Assembly: GCA_029233925.1 (NCBI GenBank)
Contig: JARGOX010000005.1
Coordinates: forward strand, 295,606 to 359,605
Direction of reading: 5' to 3'
Origin: Rhizobiaceae bacterium
GTDB taxonomy: Bacteria > Pseudomonadota > Alphaproteobacteria > Rhizobiales > Rhizobiaceae
Length of the DNA: 64,000 nt
The notes under the pieces are model-generated. The model searched no databases. It had not been told where the DNA came from and saw only the letters and a list, made by a program, of their open reading frames with translations. Positions 55,738-64,000 of this stretch are shown piece by piece. Each line of letters begins with the position of its first letter. Positions within the stretch are counted from its first letter, which is position 1. A program made the position numbers and the translations under genes.

Positions 55738-56640
55738 ATGAAATTCAACCAGTTGCGTGATTTCGTGGCCGTGGCGGAAGCCGGCAGTCTGCGCGGTGCC
55801 GCCAGAAAGCTTGGCCTTGCCCAGCCGGCCATAACGCGAAGCATCCAGGAGCTCGAACATTCTCTTGGTTCACAATTATTCATCCGGGAAGCCCGGGGGG
55901 TGCGTCTGACCTCCATCGGCATGGATTTCCGCAAGCGTGCAGTCAGCATTCTCAATGAAATCCGCAGGGCGCAGGAAGCGGTGAGTCAACAGCAGGACTC
56001 GGTCGAGGGTGAACTGGTCGTGGGACTGTCGGTTGCAACACACCTCGTTCTTCTTGGGGAAATCATTCCTGCCTTTCAGCGGCGCTATCCCAAGGTACGT
56101 CTCAGAATCATCGAGGGTTTTCTGCCGACATTGGAAGCGGATCTTCTCCTGGGCGATGTGGACCTGTATTTTGGTCCGGTTTCGGCCGAATACAAACTGG
56201 CCGATTTGCAGGTGACAATCCTTTTCAACAATGAACGCGTGGTCGTTGGCCGCCATGGACACCCGATGTCGGATGCACGCACCCTGGCCGATCTGACAAG
56301 CGCCGCCTGGCTGGCGACATCGGTGACCCATGACGCCAATGACGAATTCAGCACGGCATTTGTTCAGCGCGGGTTGCCGGCTCCCGTTCCAGCTGCCCGG
56401 TGCCAATCAGCCCTTTCCATTCTGACGCTGATGCTCAACTCCGATCTGCTGGCGATGATGCCGATACAGTGGGTCAAATCGCCGATGCTGAAAGGATGGC
56501 TGCAGCAAATCAACCTCAATGACACATTTCCCGCTCCCCCCATCGCCATGGTAAGCAAGACAGGACTGGGGCCAACGCCGGCCGGTGAATATTTCGCCCA
56601 TCTGGCGCAGCGCGCCGCTCTGGACCTTTGGGCCGAGTGA
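55738..56640 (+). CDS. LysR family transcriptional regulator
   Basis: The product has 300 residues: N-terminal winged HTH (MKFNQLRDFVAVAEAGSLRGAARKLGLAQPAITRSIQELEHSLG, read in parts), and a periplasmic-binding-like effector domain (about 90-295; GELVVGLSVATHLVLLGEIIPAFQRRYPKVRLRI, PIQWVKSPMLKGWLQ). Its neighbours are a TRAP transporter (divergent) and the FAD monooxygenase-hydrolase operon (downstream). ATG 55738 is preferred over GTG 55726 because family homology starts at KFNQLRDF. The shared TGAT-N11-ATCA sites suggest it controls both neighbours and the P450. Confidence 0.92.
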   Translation: MKFNQLRDFVAVAEAGSLRGAARKLGLAQPAITRSIQELEHSLGSQLFIREARGVRLTSIGMDFRKRAVSILNEIRRAQEAVSQQQDSVEGELVVGLSVATHLVLLGEIIPAFQRRYPKVRLRIIEGFLPTLEADLLLGDVDLYFGPVSAEYKLADLQVTILFNNERVVVGRHGHPMSDARTLADLTSAAWLATSVTHDANDEFSTAFVQRGLPAPVPAARCQSALSILTLMLNSDLLAMMPIQWVKSPMLKGWLQQINLNDTFPAPPIAMVSKTGLGPTPAGEYFAHLAQRAALDLWAE

Positions 56641-56656
56641 TAGTTTTTCGCTATCA
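56638..56656 (+). promoter_or_regulatory. LysR-type operator (site 2), TGAT-N11-ATCA
   Basis: TGAT-AGTTTTTCGCT-ATCA forms part of a longer perfect inverted repeat GTGATAG-N7-CTATCAC (56637-56657) overlapping the lysR stop codon, 86 bases upstream of the FAD monooxygenase start. The TTTC core is shared with sites 1 and 3. Confidence 0.65.
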
Positions 56657-56741
56657 CAACGTTAAAACTGCAATCTGACGAAAGCCTCCGCACCTTCCTA
56701 TGACTGGTATCCACCGGGAGAGGTAGCGGGAGAGAAAAGAC

Positions 56742-58466
56742 GTGTCCGATACAGATTTTGACGTATTGATCATCGGTGCAGGCCCTTGCGGTCTCATGCT
56801 GGCCAATGAACTCGGGCAGCGCGGCATCCGCACCATGCTTGCCGACCGCGAGGAAACAGTGGCAACGGCCCCCCAGGCCAATGCCACCCAGGCGCGATCA
56901 ATGGAACACTACCGCAGGCATGGTTTTGCGCACGAGATTCGCATGCTCGGCCTGCCCCAGGATCATCCGACCGACGTCTCTTACTTCACGACCTTCAACG
57001 GTTATGAATTGGGACGATTTGCTATGCCGAAGTCCGGCGGAATTGATACTTATGTGCGAGAAAATGCCCATATCTGGAACGCGGCAGAGATGCCGCACCG
57101 CATTGCCCAGTCGCTTGTTGAACAGACTATGCTTAAAAACGCGCTCAAGCATCCTTCCATCACGATCGCGTTCAACGAGGAACTGCAATCATTCAAGGAT
57201 CACGGTGACCGCGTTACCGCCACACTAGCCAACACCAAGACCGGAAATGAGAGGGAAGTTTCCGCGCAATATCTGTTTGCTGCGGACGGACCGCAGAGTC
57301 TGACCCGGAAATCGCTCGGTATTCGCTATGATGGAGGCGATCCGTCCAAACGTGATTTCATGGGCGGTGAAATGCTGTCCATCTACATTGATGCGCCCAC
57401 TTTCTACGATGAAATAAAAATACCGCGCGCATGGATGTACTGGACCTTCAATCCGCGGCGGCGGGGGCTGTTGGCTTCCGTCGATGGTGTGCGCACTTTC
57501 ACCTTCGCCTCGCAAATGCGACCAGGCGAAAGCAAGGACAGCATGACGCCAGACGACGCTGGCCGCATGTTCATAGAGGCGGTTGGCAAGGAAATTCCGT
57601 TCAAGGTTACCGGGTTTGATTCGTGGATTTCCGGCAGGGCTCTTGTCGCACAAAAATTCCAGAAGGGCCGCGTCCTCATGGGCGGCGATGCTGTGCATCT
57701 TTTCACGCCCACAGGGGGCATGGGCTACAACACCGCCGTCGAGGATGCAGTCAATATCGGCTGGAAGCTTGCCGCCGTGATCAGGGGCGAAGCGCTCCCC
57801 CGGCTTCTGGAAAGCTACGAGACGGAACGCAAACCGGTTGCGGTTCGCAATACGGGTTTCGCAGCCCGCTTTGCCGATTCCGTCGGCCTTTATGCGCCCT
57901 CACCGGCAATCGAGGATGATACGCCAGTCGGCGAACTGGCACGCGCACGTGCGGGCGCCTATCTTGCCGAACACGGCAGAAACGAATTCACCATTCCCGG
58001 CTTCAGCTTGGGCGCACGATATGACGGCTCTGCGCTGATCATCGATGACGGGACCCGTTCCCCGCCGGACCAGCCTTCGGTCTATGCGCCGTCTGCGAAA
58101 CCGGGCGGTCGCGCACCGCATTTCTGGATGGACGACGATTCGTCCCTGTTCGACAATTTCGGATTCGAGTGGACCCTGTTGCTGATCGATGCCCGCAGCA
58201 AGGCAGCCAAGGCATTTGAAGCCGCCGCAGCAAAGCGCGGCGTTTCACTCAAGGTGCTTGATCTGACAGCCAACGATTTCGCAAGGGATTTTTACGAGGC
58301 GCCGGCAGCGCTGGTGCGACCGGATCAGATCGTCGCGTGGCGCGGTGATCTCGTCCGGGAATCGGAGGCTTCCGACGTTCTGGGGACCGCACTGGGCGAC
58401 AAGGTGAGCGCCGCAGCCGGTCGCGAAACAGATTCTTCCAGACTCGTCAGGCAGGACTCGAGATGA
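56742..58466 (+). CDS. FAD-dependent aromatic monooxygenase (PheA/TfdB family)
   Basis: The product has 574 residues. Group A flavoprotein hydroxylase motifs: GxGxxG in DVLIIGAGPCGLMLANELGQRG, the DG motif FAADGPQSLTRKSLG, and the GD motif RVLMGGDAVHLFTPTGGMGYNTAVEDAVNIGWKL, in parts. A C-terminal thioredoxin-like domain (about 450-560), as in phenol hydroxylases, is present. It would add a hydroxyl to a phenolic acid or resorcinol-like ring with NAD(P)H. The GTG start is preceded by GGGAGAGAAAAGAC. It overlaps the hydrolase gene by four bases, and a LysR box lies upstream. Confidence 0.9.
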   Translation: MSDTDFDVLIIGAGPCGLMLANELGQRGIRTMLADREETVATAPQANATQARSMEHYRRHGFAHEIRMLGLPQDHPTDVSYFTTFNGYELGRFAMPKSGGIDTYVRENAHIWNAAEMPHRIAQSLVEQTMLKNALKHPSITIAFNEELQSFKDHGDRVTATLANTKTGNEREVSAQYLFAADGPQSLTRKSLGIRYDGGDPSKRDFMGGEMLSIYIDAPTFYDEIKIPRAWMYWTFNPRRRGLLASVDGVRTFTFASQMRPGESKDSMTPDDAGRMFIEAVGKEIPFKVTGFDSWISGRALVAQKFQKGRVLMGGDAVHLFTPTGGMGYNTAVEDAVNIGWKLAAVIRGEALPRLLESYETERKPVAVRNTGFAARFADSVGLYAPSPAIEDDTPVGELARARAGAYLAEHGRNEFTIPGFSLGARYDGSALIIDDGTRSPPDQPSVYAPSAKPGGRAPHFWMDDDSSLFDNFGFEWTLLLIDARSKAAKAFEAAAAKRGVSLKVLDLTANDFARDFYEAPAALVRPDQIVAWRGDLVRESEASDVLGTALGDKVSAAAGRETDSSRLVRQDSR

Positions 58467-59248
58467 AGACATCGAATTTCATCAGCAATGAAGATGCGGA
58501 AATCCACTACGACAAATCGGGTTCCGGTCCGCTTCTGGTCATGATCGCGGGCGGCGGCGGAGACGGTGCGCGTTATGCCAGCGTTGCCGAGGCTCTGTCA
58601 GACCGCTATACGGTTATAACCTATGATCGGCGTTGCTGCGGCCGTTCCACCGGAGATCGCACACAGCCCTTCGACGCGGCCCAGCAGGCGCGCGACCTGT
58701 CTGCCATTATTCGCAATGAAGGCGCCTCGGCCCATGTTTTCGGCAATTCCGGCGGTGCAGTGGTCGCGTTGAAACTTGCTGAGAATGCGTCCGGACTGGT
58801 GGAGAAAATGATTATCCATGAGCCACCTGCCCTGCCCCTGCTGGAAGATGGCGCGAAGTGGATTGCCGAGACCAAAAAGATCGAGGCAACCTATCGCGAC
58901 AAGGGCCTGATGCCTGCCATGATGCAATTCCTCAGCCACATGAAGGGCGTCAAAGCTCCGCCCGCAGGCCCGCGGCCCGATCCGCGCAATCTGGAATTTT
59001 TCCTGTCCCGGGAAATTCACAACATCTGCCGGTTTGAGCCTGACCTCGAAGTCATTTCGAATTCTGGAATCAAGCTTGTTGCCTGCGCTGGAAAGGCAAG
59101 CGAAGACGCCTATTATGCCCGGACGTCTCGCGTCATTGCGGAACGCACGGGCTGTGCCTATCATGAATTCCAAGGCCATCATTTCTCGGCTGGTGACAAG
59201 CCGGATCAATATGCAGCAGATATTGCCACCGCAATTGGCATGGTCTGA
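58463..59248 (+). CDS. Alpha/beta hydrolase
   Basis: The product has 261 residues. The oxyanion region GSGPLLVMIAGGGGDGARY and YDRRCCGRST precede the nucleophile Ser96 in VFGNSGGAV; the catalytic His is likely in EFQGHHFSAGDKP. A general hydrolase fold; within a hydroxylase operon it may cleave an ester or a C-C bond of a ring-fission product, but this is not proven. The ATGA overlap with the monooxygenase shows coupling. It converges with the P450 gene. Confidence 0.87.
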   Translation: MKTSNFISNEDAEIHYDKSGSGPLLVMIAGGGGDGARYASVAEALSDRYTVITYDRRCCGRSTGDRTQPFDAAQQARDLSAIIRNEGASAHVFGNSGGAVVALKLAENASGLVEKMIIHEPPALPLLEDGAKWIAETKKIEATYRDKGLMPAMMQFLSHMKGVKAPPAGPRPDPRNLEFFLSREIHNICRFEPDLEVISNSGIKLVACAGKASEDAYYARTSRVIAERTGCAYHEFQGHHFSAGDKPDQYAADIATAIGMV

Positions 59249-59292
59249 GCGGGCCAAACCGGATCGGACAGACCCGGATCCATTTGACCGGA

Positions 59293-60483
59293 TCAAGCAG
59301 GTATGGCGTTGACGATCAGCCGGTGCAGACCGCGCAGCGTATTGTGAGGCCTGCGCTCTTCTTCGACAATCTCAAAGCGGGCAATCCGATCTGCCAGCGC
59401 ATTGAACATCACGGTCATTTCCAACTTTGCCAGATGCATTCCCGCGCATGTGTGGGTTCCATAGCCAAAGGCCACATGATCTCGGGCCGGGCGTGTAATA
59501 TCGAACCTGTCGGCTTCTGGATAATGGCGTTCATCGCGATTTGCACAGGCATAGAGCATCATCGCTCGCGTGCCTTTTTTCAGCTCTACGCCGCCGAGTG
59601 AATGGTCTTGTGCAACATATCTGGAAAACGCCCTGATCGGCGACTCCATGCGTATGACCTCGTTGATGACACCGGTGACCAGACCCCGGTCAGCTCTCAG
59701 TCGTACCCACTGTTGCGGATTTTTCGCAAACAGCCAGATCGCGGATGATATCGCGTTGATCGTTGTATCGAGCGCCGGAGCGACGTAGCCCATCATCATC
59801 GAACGCGCCTGCGCATCGGAAATCTCGCCTCTGCCCGCAGCTTCGAAGAGCGAAGCGCCCCAGCTGCCGGGCGTCAGTTTTTGCGGATCAATGCCGCGCG
59901 TATAGCTGCCGGCTTCCTGTGCGATCTGCAGGCCGGTCAGCGTTCGCTCATTTCCCATGGGACCGAATGCATCAAAGGAATCCGCGGCCCATTCGAGCAT
60001 GTGCCGCCGGCCATCCTCGGGCAGGCCGACCAGTTCGGCGACGACATTGATAGGCAGGTAATGGCCGACATCTGCAACCGCATCGAAGCTTTCACGCTTC
60101 ATCAGCAGATCCACCTGAGCCACGGCCAGTTCTTCCATACGCTCGCGCAGCTTTCTGACCGTTCCCGGCATCAACGGCAAGGCGAAGACCTTGCGCATGT
60201 CCAGATGTTCCGGATCATCCGTGCAAAGAATATTGCCCGCAAAGGCCTTGTTCATGGGCTCGTTCATCATGCAGCCGCGCGCCGAGGAAAAAACGCGCGG
60301 ATTACCGAGGGCTGCGCGCAATTCGGTATGATGCGTGATCGCCCAGGCCTCATGGCGCGCCAGCCATACAACCGGCCCCAGATCACGAAGTTCACGGTAA
60401 GTGGGATAGGGATCGAGAATGACCTCATCCGACCAGAAGTCCCGGTCAAAGACCGGGACTGATTCGAGTGTCTGCGTGTCCAT
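59293..60483 (-). CDS. Cytochrome P450
   Basis: The product has 396 residues, the size of a soluble bacterial class I P450. The I-helix reads GYVAPALDTTINAIS (the acid-Thr pair present), the K-helix ExxR lies in VINEVIRMESPIR, and the heme loop FGYGTHTCAGMHLAKLE holds the heme-ligand Cys346. PYPTYRELRDLGPVVWLARH at the N-terminus resembles the CYP199-like group that oxidises substituted benzoates, including O-demethylation; the substrate is uncertain. No ferredoxin or ferredoxin reductase gene is in the window. ATG 60483 follows GGGAGAG. A LysR-type site lies about 107 bases upstream. Confidence 0.93.
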   Translation of the reverse strand: MDTQTLESVPVFDRDFWSDEVILDPYPTYRELRDLGPVVWLARHEAWAITHHTELRAALGNPRVFSSARGCMMNEPMNKAFAGNILCTDDPEHLDMRKVFALPLMPGTVRKLRERMEELAVAQVDLLMKRESFDAVADVGHYLPINVVAELVGLPEDGRRHMLEWAADSFDAFGPMGNERTLTGLQIAQEAGSYTRGIDPQKLTPGSWGASLFEAAGRGEISDAQARSMMMGYVAPALDTTINAISSAIWLFAKNPQQWVRLRADRGLVTGVINEVIRMESPIRAFSRYVAQDHSLGGVELKKGTRAMMLYACANRDERHYPEADRFDITRPARDHVAFGYGTHTCAGMHLAKLEMTVMFNALADRIARFEIVEEERRPHNTLRGLHRLIVNAIPA

Positions 60484-60589
60484 GGGACTCTCCCTCGCCA
60501 TCTGATTTGCAGGCTCTTCCTGCCTCGCGCGCCGAAGGATGATGGTAAGGCTTCGAAAGGATGACAACAAGATGCCCATAATATCCGAC

Positions 60590-60608
60590 TGATACGGTTT
60601 CATGATCG
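60590..60608 (-). promoter_or_regulatory. LysR-type operator (site 3), TGAT-N11-ATCG
   Basis: TGAT-ACGGTTTCATG-ATCG differs from the two sites beside lysR by one base in the half-site and shares the central TTTC. It lies about 107 bases upstream of the P450 start, a usual distance for LysR activation. Confidence 0.5.
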
Positions 60609-60682
60609 TAACGGGCGCAACGCGGATGGAAGCCTCCCCATTGGCGATTTATCGGGGCCTGTCATACCATTCATGCGATCAA

Positions 60683-61159
60683 TCAGTTGACTTGATTTCC
60701 GGCAACGACCTTGCCCGTGACGGTGATATTATTGTTCCTGTTGGGCGCCGACTGGTAGCGGCCATCATTGGACATTTTTACCTGCGCGCATTTCTCTTTG
60801 CCACCCCGCCGCCTTTTATAGCGAATACAGATCGTCCCCTGCTTGTGTTTGGCAATACGCCAAATGCCGACGTCCCGGTTTGTCTTGCCTGTGTTTTCAA
60901 ATTTGACCCAATCGACAATTGTACCGTTGGGATCAAAATAGAAGCGGACCTTAAGCGGACCGGCCTGCGGAAAATCATTTGTCCTGCCTATGACCGTATT
61001 GCCAATCAGACGTTTCGAAATCTGTTGGCTGCTCTGAATTTTGCCATCGAAATTGTTGGTAGAGCCTCTCTTATCGAGAGGCGCATCGGACGTACTGGTT
61101 GTGCAACCGGAAATGAACAAGGCCATAATGAAGAGGCACGGAGCAAAGGTTTTATGCAA
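60683..61159 (-). CDS. Small putative lipoprotein
   Basis: The product has 158 residues starting at TTG 61159, five bases after GGGGGAG. A hydrophobic signal LFIMALFISGC ends in a lipobox-like cysteine (Cys19 by my count), so it may be attached to the outer membrane. The mature part is rich in Asn, Lys and Gly: KVRFYFDPNGTIVDWVKFEN, DVGIWRIAKHKQGTICIRYKRRRGGKEKCAQVKM. It has no family I recognise. It is between the P450 and the TMADH-like gene on the same strand. Confidence 0.6.
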   Translation of the reverse strand: MHKTFAPCLFIMALFISGCTTSTSDAPLDKRGSTNNFDGKIQSSQQISKRLIGNTVIGRTNDFPQAGPLKVRFYFDPNGTIVDWVKFENTGKTNRDVGIWRIAKHKQGTICIRYKRRRGGKEKCAQVKMSNDGRYQSAPNRNNNITVTGKVVAGNQVN

Positions 61160-61383
61160 TTTTTCTCCCCCGGAACAATTCGGGCAACCGAGAACCATTG
61201 ACCAAATTTGCTTTTAAATGATTCACACCTTCGCCGAAGATTTAAATCATATTGCAGATTGGTTCATTCCCACCCGATAGGCAAGATAAGTGGTCATGGG
61301 TATCGGCCAACTTCAAAATCTGGCTGATTCCCAGGCGATCGACCGCTTCTAGAATCTGCCTGTGGCGTCGTGTCAGTTCTCCG

Positions 61384-63456
61384 TTATCGCACCGGCAGAT
61401 GTCTGAAATCTTCCCGCAGGGGTTCCGGTGGCACGTCGAATTCAACATTGCGTGCATAGGCGTGACCGGCCTGAACGGCCATCGCGATCAGGCCGGGTGC
61501 ATAGCAGTCACCGATCCGGGTCACGGAACGCACGCCTGCATCGGCCCAACGGTCTTTTATCGCGTTAAGGTCATGCCAGATCGTGTCGTTCGGTGTGCGT
61601 GAGGTCACAAGAACCAGCGTGCCACAGGCAATCTCATGGGCTTTTCCAGTGTATGTACATGCCAGCGTGACAGTCTCCGGAGACATGTCTGACACCGTTC
61701 TGAGCGGGATGATCGTCACATTTCGTTCGATCAGGCGTTTCTGAATGCGGGCCTGTTCCAACGTGTTTACAGCCCAGGGGGCCACAATCGGAGTCGGGGT
61801 TACAAAAACAACTTCGTGACCAGCATCCGCGATCAGCTCGGCCAAAACACTGGCCATGTAAAAACGGTCATCGTCAAAGATCACAACTGGCCCTTCCTTG
61901 TTCACGGCCGCCGCGCCCCTGGTCATCAGGTCGTCCGGCGTGAGTATGCGTTCAGGATCAAGGAACTCCATTGGGCGGCGATGGGCACGACCGACACCGT
62001 CAGCCCGCCACGTCGCCCCGGTGGCCAGCGCGATATGCGGCATACCGTATTCCAGCAGATCATCAGCAGTCAGCGGGCTTTCCAGATACAGCTCGGCATT
62101 TTGCATCTGCTGCAGCTGCCATAGCCGCCAGTCCCGTACCCGCCCCCAGGTCGCAAGTCCGGGCAGATTTGCCTCGCGTGTGACGCGTCCACCCCATTGT
62201 GTGCCTGCCTCCGCCACCGTCACATCCGCTCCGCGTGCTGCCAGAGCGCGGCCAGCCTCAAGACGGGAAGGGCCACCGCCGACGATCAGATATTGTTCAG
62301 GTTCAGCAAGGGCAGGAATGCTCTCGGGGTGCCAACCGCGACGCCATTCCTCGGCCATGGTCGGGTTCTGCGTACAGCGAAGTGGTGTGTTGGTGTTGTC
62401 CCCCATAACGCAGATGTTGCAACCAATGCACTCTCGGATCGCTTCAAGCGCGCCGGCCGCGATCTTTTGAGGTAAAAATGGATCGGCAATCGAGGGCCGT
62501 GCCGCACCGATCAGATCCAGCTGCCCATTCTTGATCACCCGCACCATCGTGTCAGGCGAGGTAAAGCGACCGACCCCGACCACGGGTTTGGTCGTCATTG
62601 ATTTGACGAAGGATGTATATTCTTGCTGAAAACCCTCCTGTGAAAACCGCGCGGATTGACTGTCATTGGACCAGTCCGACAGGTTCACATCCCAAAGATC
62701 AGGCTCCTCAGCCAGCGCCTCGATAATGTCACGGCCCTCCGCATCAAATTGCATCCCACCCGCGCCCAGGAGTTCATCGACGGCCATCCGAACAGCTACG
62801 GCGCAGGTGTCTCCCACGGCTTCTTTTGTGTCCTCAATGACCTCACGGAACAGGCGCAAGCGATTCTCCAAGGAACCGCCGTATTCGTCGGTTCGGTGGT
62901 TGTGCCGCGCCAGCAGAAAGTGGTGAAGCAAGGTCATCTCATGCCCTGCATAGACATAGATAATGTCGAACCCGGCTTCTTTTGCGCGCTTGGCTGCAGC
63001 AACATGCCAGCTCCGGAACTCAGCGATGTCAGCCTTGTCCATTGCGCGCGCTTGAACAGGGTCGTCGACATCCACCAGCGCCGATGACGGTGCAATCGGT
63101 ATTAGTCGGCTATACCGGTTGGCGGTATGCAGCCCATTGTGAGCCAGCTGGATCGCTGCAAGGCTGCCATGTTCGTGTACCGCATCTGTCACCAGACGCA
63201 GCGCCGGAATATCATCGACACTCCATAACCGCGCCTGATTCGATGGCGTCAGATCAGATGTCGGGTGAATTTCGGTTTCCTGTGTTGAAACAACGCCCCA
63301 ACCCCCTTCGGCTTTGATACCGCGCAACCGCGCCTCGGCCTGCGGATAGCGATGCCCCATACCGGTACAATGCGGCACCTGATAAAACCGGTTGCGGGTT
63401 GTCACAGGTCCGATTTTGACCGGTTCAAAAAGAACATCAAAACGTGGGTCACGCAT
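61384..63456 (-). CDS. Trimethylamine/dimethylamine dehydrogenase-like flavoprotein
   Basis: The product has 690 residues: TIM-barrel FMN domain (about 1-340), 4Fe-4S region, and ADP-binding/FAD-like domains. By my count Cys30 (NRFYQVPHC) is the residue that forms the 6-S-cysteinyl FMN in TMADH, and cysteines 343, 346, 349 and 361 form the 4Fe-4S motif (CIGCNIC...C). EEWRRGWHPE is likewise family-typical. The Rossmann motif reads GGGPSRLEAGRAL, with Arg where Gly is usual. It would oxidatively demethylate an amine, passing electrons to ETF, or act on another ring-like substrate. ATG 63456 follows GAGGGAAG. Confidence 0.82.
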   Translation of the reverse strand: MRDPRFDVLFEPVKIGPVTTRNRFYQVPHCTGMGHRYPQAEARLRGIKAEGGWGVVSTQETEIHPTSDLTPSNQARLWSVDDIPALRLVTDAVHEHGSLAAIQLAHNGLHTANRYSRLIPIAPSSALVDVDDPVQARAMDKADIAEFRSWHVAAAKRAKEAGFDIIYVYAGHEMTLLHHFLLARHNHRTDEYGGSLENRLRLFREVIEDTKEAVGDTCAVAVRMAVDELLGAGGMQFDAEGRDIIEALAEEPDLWDVNLSDWSNDSQSARFSQEGFQQEYTSFVKSMTTKPVVGVGRFTSPDTMVRVIKNGQLDLIGAARPSIADPFLPQKIAAGALEAIRECIGCNICVMGDNTNTPLRCTQNPTMAEEWRRGWHPESIPALAEPEQYLIVGGGPSRLEAGRALAARGADVTVAEAGTQWGGRVTREANLPGLATWGRVRDWRLWQLQQMQNAELYLESPLTADDLLEYGMPHIALATGATWRADGVGRAHRRPMEFLDPERILTPDDLMTRGAAAVNKEGPVVIFDDDRFYMASVLAELIADAGHEVVFVTPTPIVAPWAVNTLEQARIQKRLIERNVTIIPLRTVSDMSPETVTLACTYTGKAHEIACGTLVLVTSRTPNDTIWHDLNAIKDRWADAGVRSVTRIGDCYAPGLIAMAVQAGHAYARNVEFDVPPEPLREDFRHLPVR

Positions 63457-63945
63457 GGCAGGCTTCCCTCTGGTCCATTTTTGATTTGGAAGATAAGGGT
63501 TGTAGCGCAAGTGTCGAGATCATTCGCCGCCTGCTTGTATAAGATGTTTCGCCAGAGACATGCCAAATTGCGTTCAATACAAGTTCATAGAATCCCGAAT
63601 CTGCGCATAGTTTGCTGTTGCACCCGGGAGATGATACCCAGGAACCTGATGTGAACGGCAGGAAGGTCCGGTTTCACGTTGGTGGGTCAGATACTGGCGG
63701 TCGTCACTTTTGATTCGCGGCTATGCTGCTGGAATCATTCGGGTTCTCGAAGATCGCACCCTTGGAAAAAACGCTGCAGCTTCGTACCAGCGGTGTGCTG
63801 ACGCAGCGAATTTCGAAATCCCACACGCTTGAAATCATTGATACTGAATTCTCTGTGCTAGCCGTGTGATCGCACATTCAGCTAAAGTACATGGTCACAT
63901 AATTGCAATGAGCACTCATGTAAACCATTGAATTATAAAGAAAAC
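63457..63945. other. Intergenic region between the amine dehydrogenase and tRNA-Gly
   Basis: These 489 bases have no convincing gene. They contain the minus-strand promoter of the amine-dehydrogenase gene and the 3' flank of the tRNA. Any att remnant would lie here; I saw no copy of the tRNA end elsewhere in the window. Confidence 0.45.
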
Positions 63946-64000
63946 TGGAGCGGGCGAGGCGATTCGAACGCCCGACCCCAACCTTGGCAAGGTTGTGCTC
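63946..64000 (-). tRNA. tRNA-Gly (anticodon GCC), cut by the window end
   Basis: Read on the minus strand the sequence gives an anticodon arm CAACCTT-GCC-AAGGTTG, the T arm GGGCG-TTCGAAT-CGCC, and the acceptor 3' end CGCCCGCTCCA, with CCA encoded. The 5' third of the gene lies beyond the window. The 3' end faces the catabolic island. Confidence 0.9.

Noticed and set aside
59250..59300. Three CCGGATC copies between the hydrolase and P450 genes
   Set aside because: Irregular spacing and very short units; not a CRISPR or a regular repeat array.
61242..61457. Small minus-strand frame at the end of the TMADH-like gene
   Set aside because: Half of it overlaps the TMADH-like gene; the rest has no ribosome-binding site and no known motif.
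1..64000. CRISPR array, transposase, integrase or phage genes
   Set aside because: I saw no regularly spaced repeats and no frames with transposase, integrase or phage motifs.

Overview
The window looks like chromosomal DNA of a heterotrophic alphaproteobacterium, probably Hyphomicrobiales. The support is a TrcR/DUF1013 regulator, an imuA-imuB-dnaE2 cassette behind an alphaproteobacterial-type LexA box (GAAC-N7-GAAC), a DctB/DctD-like pair with a TAXI-type TRAP transporter, and fairly high GC with dense short-gap operons. Function calls rest on protein motifs read by eye; no database search was possible.

Layout. (1) 1-30.5 kb reads as core or long-resident DNA: end of a cyclopropane fatty acid synthase gene, acetyl-CoA synthetase, TrcR, an RDD membrane protein, the SOS mutasome operon imuA-imuB-dnaE2, a YbaN protein with a PLP decarboxylase, a GH13 sugar phosphorylase, a PhoX-like phosphatase, an aldo/keto reductase, a class III cyclase, an HDAC-like deacetylase beside a Pat-type protein acetyltransferase, an unknown membrane protein, and a two-component system followed by a TAXI TRAP transporter. 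(2) 30.5-38.5 kb is a patchwork: a secreted caspase-fold protein and a TetR-VOC-SRPBCC-SRPBCC operon. Each is bracketed by an intact gene and a decayed second copy of that gene (TRAP permease; enolase-superfamily enzyme). (3) 38.5-63.5 kb is a catabolic island: extradiol dioxygenase, two FAH-family hydrolases, GST, MFS transporter, five-gene branched-chain-type ABC importer, GntR regulator, hydroxyquinol-type intradiol dioxygenase with a two-component flavin monooxygenase, TetR, TRAP transporter, LysR, FAD monooxygenase, alpha/beta hydrolase, P450, a lipoprotein and a trimethylamine-dehydrogenase-like enzyme. A tRNA-Gly gene, cut by the window end, has its 3' end facing this island.

How the parts work together. 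In the island, importers bring in aromatic or related organic acids, monooxygenases and the P450 hydroxylate or demethylate them, two different ring-cleavage dioxygenases open the ring, and FAH/hydrolase/GST enzymes process the products. Three local regulators have plausible operators: a TetR palindrome over the -10 of the hydroxyquinol operon, GntR-like TTGTCGACAA sites near the MFS and ABC operons, and a TGAT-N11-ATCA element with a shared TTTC core at three promoters (LysR/TRAP, FAD monooxygenase-hydrolase, P450), which suggests one LysR regulon. In the core part, acetyl-CoA synthetase (with its C-terminal GK lysine), the Pat-type acetyltransferase and the deacetylase form a likely reversible-acetylation circuit. 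The DctD-like regulator has lost the GAFTGA loop needed to contact sigma-54, and the TRAP promoter downstream looks sigma-70-like.
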